Below are positions 32,516 to 34,071 of a DNA stretch of 34,071 bases, piece after piece. This DNA comes from an uncultured Bacteroides sp. Lineage in GTDB: Bacteria; Bacteroidota; Bacteroidia; Bacteroidales; Bacteroidaceae. Each line of letters starts with the position of its first letter. The first letter of the stretch is position 1. The stretch lies in the NCBI GenBank assembly GCA_949296855.1, contig CASFRN010000172.1, forward strand, positions 1-34,071, read 5' to 3'. A program made the position numbers and the translations under genes. The notes beneath the pieces are model-generated. The model did no database searches. It was not told the DNA's origin and was given only the letters and a program-made list of their open reading frames with translations.

Positions 32516-32998
32516 ATGGCGCAGGAAATCGAACGGAAATTTTTGGTGAAGGATGATTCTTACCGGCAGTTGGCTTGCCGGAAGAGCCGTGTCGAGCAAG
32601 GCTATATCTGTAGCGAACAGGACAGGACGGTGCGAGTACGTATCCGCGGCGGAAAAGGATACCTTACGATTAAGGGACTTTCCAATGCGTCGGGTACGAG
32701 CCGCTATGAATGGGAGCGTGAGATTCCGTTGAGTGATGCGGAAGAACTGATGAAATTGTGCGGGCCGGGACGCATTGAAAAGGTGCGCTATTTGGTAGAC
32801 TATGCCGGGCACGTCTTCGAAGTGGATGAGTTTCACGGAGAAAACGAGGGATTGGTGGTGGCGGAAGTGGAACTCCAATCGGAAACGGAACCGGTAGAAC
32901 TTCCAGACTTCATTGGTGAGGAAGTGACCGGACAGACCCGATATTACAATTCTTTCCTGATGAAGCGCCCTTATACCGCATGGGAAAAAACTGTTTAA
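32516..32998 (+). CDS. CYTH domain protein (triphosphate tunnel metalloenzyme)
   Basis: 160 residues, cytoplasmic. It begins with the hallmark EIERKFLV (residues 4-11) of the CYTH/TTM superfamily. Alternating charged strands of the tunnel follow: RVEQGYICSEQDRTVRVRIRGGKGYLTIKG, YEWEREIPLSDAEELM, IEKVRYLVDYAGHVFEVDEFHGENEGLVVAEVEL. Members hydrolyse inorganic triphosphate or nucleoside triphosphates, and some act as class IV adenylate cyclases. The length of about 155 fits the bacterial NeuTTM-like triphosphatase group. Function is inferred from the family only. The stop codon overlaps the first bases of a 24-bp perfect hairpin. Confidence 0.9.
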   Translation: MAQEIERKFLVKDDSYRQLACRKSRVEQGYICSEQDRTVRVRIRGGKGYLTIKGLSNASGTSRYEWEREIPLSDAEELMKLCGPGRIEKVRYLVDYAGHVFEVDEFHGENEGLVVAEVELQSETEPVELPDFIGEEVTGQTRYYNSFLMKRPYTAWEKTV

Positions 32999-33063
32999 AT
33001 GAAGAATTAAGAATGAAGAATGGTTTTACCTTGGAGGTGTTCTTCATTCTTAATTCTTCATTT
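32997..33063. repeat. Perfect 24-bp hairpin at the CYTH stop codon
   Basis: Arms at 32997-33020 and 33040-33063 are exact reverse complements over 24 bases (core GAAGAATTAAGAATGAAGAA), with a 19-base loop. The left arm begins inside the TAA stop of the CYTH gene. T-rich sequence follows on the plus strand, so it could also terminate transcription. Confidence 0.85.
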
Positions 33064-33175
33064 TTCATTTAAAAATTTCCGGTAAACTGACAGAAAAGGG
33101 GGTAAAAACTATCAGTTGATAGTCGGCAGGAGGTGGAATAACTGATTTTAGGGTATGCCTTGGCTGTTTTAAGGC

Positions 33176-33183
33176 TAATATTG
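33176..33183 (+). promoter_or_regulatory. Possible -7 box for the sigma factor gene
   Basis: TAATATTG differs by one base from TAnnTTTG and lies 52 bases before the ATG at 33235. No -33 element at the ideal spacing is seen. Weak. Confidence 0.3.
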
Positions 33184-33234
33184 CAGTGTCGAACTACAAG
33201 CGACACGAGTATTAATCAGAAAAATAAAACGAAT

Positions 33235-33741
33235 ATGAGAACAGCCGACTTTGCTCAGAACCTGCTGAGCGTTCAAACCGAATTACGCCACTTTGCTTAT
33301 AAGCTCACGGCTGACCGCGAAGACGCGGACGACCTGCTACAAGAGACATCGCTTAAGGCGTTGGATAACGAAGACAAATATACCGCGGAAACAAACTTTA
33401 AAGGATGGATATATACCATCATGCGCAATATCTTTATTAACAACTACCGTAAATCGGTGCGCGACCAAACCTACGTAGACCAAACCGATACTCAGTTCTT
33501 CCTGAACCAACGGGAATACGACATCGAGACCGACTCTGTTGAAAACGGATACGACCTGAAAGAAATGCATCTTATCGTCAATGCCCTTCCTAAAGAATAC
33601 CGCATTCCCTTTATGATGTATGTATCGGGCTTTAAATACCGTGAGATAGCCGACCGGCTGGATTTGCCTTTGGGCACCGTGAAAAGCCGCATCCATTTTA
33701 CCCGCCGGCGGCTGCAAGAGGAATTGAAAGACTTCCGGTAG
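33235..33741 (+). CDS. ECF-like RNA polymerase sigma factor
   Basis: 168 residues from the ATG at 33235; a TTG-started extension to 33160 would cover the presumed promoter and is not favoured. Sigma region 2 is FAYKLTADREDADDLLQETSLKAL plus NFKGWIYTIMRNIFINNYRK (core binding and -10 recognition, about 18-75). Region 4 is ALPKEYRIPFMMYVSGFKYREIADRLDLPLGTVKSRIHFTRRRLQEEL (helix-turn-helix, -35 recognition, about 118-165). Regions 1 and 3 are absent, as in group 4 (ECF) sigma factors. No anti-sigma gene follows inside the window, so this may be one of the stand-alone Bacteroidales factors. Its regulon cannot be told from the sequence. Confidence 0.9.
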   Translation: MRTADFAQNLLSVQTELRHFAYKLTADREDADDLLQETSLKALDNEDKYTAETNFKGWIYTIMRNIFINNYRKSVRDQTYVDQTDTQFFLNQREYDIETDSVENGYDLKEMHLIVNALPKEYRIPFMMYVSGFKYREIADRLDLPLGTVKSRIHFTRRRLQEELKDFR

Positions 33742-34071
33742 TTTCCGGACACAAAACACAATGATACTATATGCGCTTTTGCGTCTCTGCACGCGGTGAA
33801 GCATAGCTGATGGCGCAAAACGAAAAGGCTGCCCAGCCCTGTCAGGCAGAGTCCTTGCCTAATCCTAACATACTAGGACTGGAGTCCTAGTATGTTAGGA
33901 CTCCAGTCCTGACTGCCGAAGACAGCAGTCCCTGTAGTTTAACGCTTTTGGTTGACTACTTCAAGCCTTATTTTTAATGCCGGTTGACCCGTGTGAAACT
34001 TATTTGTATATCCGGTTTACACCGTTATGTCTTAATCACATTTTCTGTTGACAGCGTCTTTAGAAGCGAAA
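33742..34071. other. Non-coding end region with array C
   Basis: No gene is recognised. The region holds a short dyad TTTTGCG / CGCAAAA (33777-33783 and 33814-33820), the palindrome array described separately, and an AT-rich stretch that may precede a gene beyond the window. A TTG at about 33983 and CTTATTTG near 34000 are too close together for a confident promoter. Confidence 0.5.
33852..33939. repeat. Tandem palindrome array C (2 clear units, 22-bp period)
   Basis: Units at 33874 (TAGGACTGGAGTCCTA) and 33896 (TAGGACTCCAGTCCTG) are exactly 22 bases apart, each a 16-base dyad plus a 6-base spacer. A degenerate third unit fits at 33918, and half a unit at 33852. The two clear units also allow a larger alternative hairpin, 33863-33880 against 33883-33900 (18 perfect pairs, 2-base loop), which competes with pairing 33875-33888 to 33897-33910. 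Confidence 0.78.

Noticed and set aside
1-34071. tRNA or rRNA genes
   Set aside because: No cloverleaf, TTCGA-type T-arm context or rRNA-like block was noticed in the intergenic stretches on either strand; a tRNAscan run would settle it.

Overview
The window looks like chromosome from a gut or rumen Bacteroidales bacterium (Bacteroides/Phocaeicola/Prevotella relatives). The reasons are two SusC/SusD outer-membrane pairs, many lipoproteins with short Cys-terminated signal peptides, few Shine-Dalgarno sequences, and promoters of the Bacteroidetes type (-7 TAnnTTTG, -33 TTG/TTTG). The species cannot be named from the sequence alone.

Left arm (1-5504, + strand). After a terminator from a gene outside the window come an acyltransferase-3 membrane protein, ferritin, a small SAM methyltransferase, a PduO-type cob(I)alamin adenosyltransferase, a 73-aa DUF2795 protein and a PG_1098-type THUMP-like methyltransferase. 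Then comes the C-terminal third of an alkaline phosphatase, which is a gene remnant. The remnant is bracketed by two tandem arrays of 16-bp palindromes repeating every 22 bp.

Centre (5717-23407, - strand). This is a xylan-type polysaccharide utilisation locus. Transcription starts at a clear promoter near 23320-23351, with an inverted repeat just upstream that could be an operator. It runs through susC, susD, a second susC, a second susD, a DUF1735/DUF5627-type surface lipoprotein and a GH10 xylanase with carbohydrate-binding modules inserted in its catalytic domain. This order matches the core xylan utilisation system of rumen and colonic Bacteroidetes (xusA-B-C-D-E-xyn10). A terminator-like hairpin follows GH10. 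Beyond it lie a short secreted protein interrupted by an in-frame TAA, a 440-bp gap with a duplicated hairpin, a 6-bladed beta-propeller lipoprotein and a GC-rich GH5 glycosidase lipoprotein. No HTCS, ECF or AraC regulator, and no GH43, GH67 or GH115 debranching enzyme, is present in the window.

Right-centre (23634-28963, - strand). SufE, an M28 glutaminyl-cyclase-type lipoprotein and an ArgE-like M20 deacylase are closely packed. A GH109/Gfo-Idh-MocA lipoprotein and a NahK-like sugar kinase may form an amino-sugar salvage pair.

Right arm (29144-33741, + strand). Long-chain acyl-CoA synthetase, release factor 2 (without the usual programmed frameshift), an unannotated 43-aa membrane protein, a CYTH/TTM protein and an ECF-like sigma factor. 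A third 22-bp-period palindrome array lies after the sigma gene.

The most unusual theme is repeats at gene 3' ends. Three arrays share one geometry (16-bp dyad plus 6-bp spacer) but have unrelated sequences. Three further long hairpins sit on or just after stop codons, and in some cases the repeats supply the last codons of the protein.
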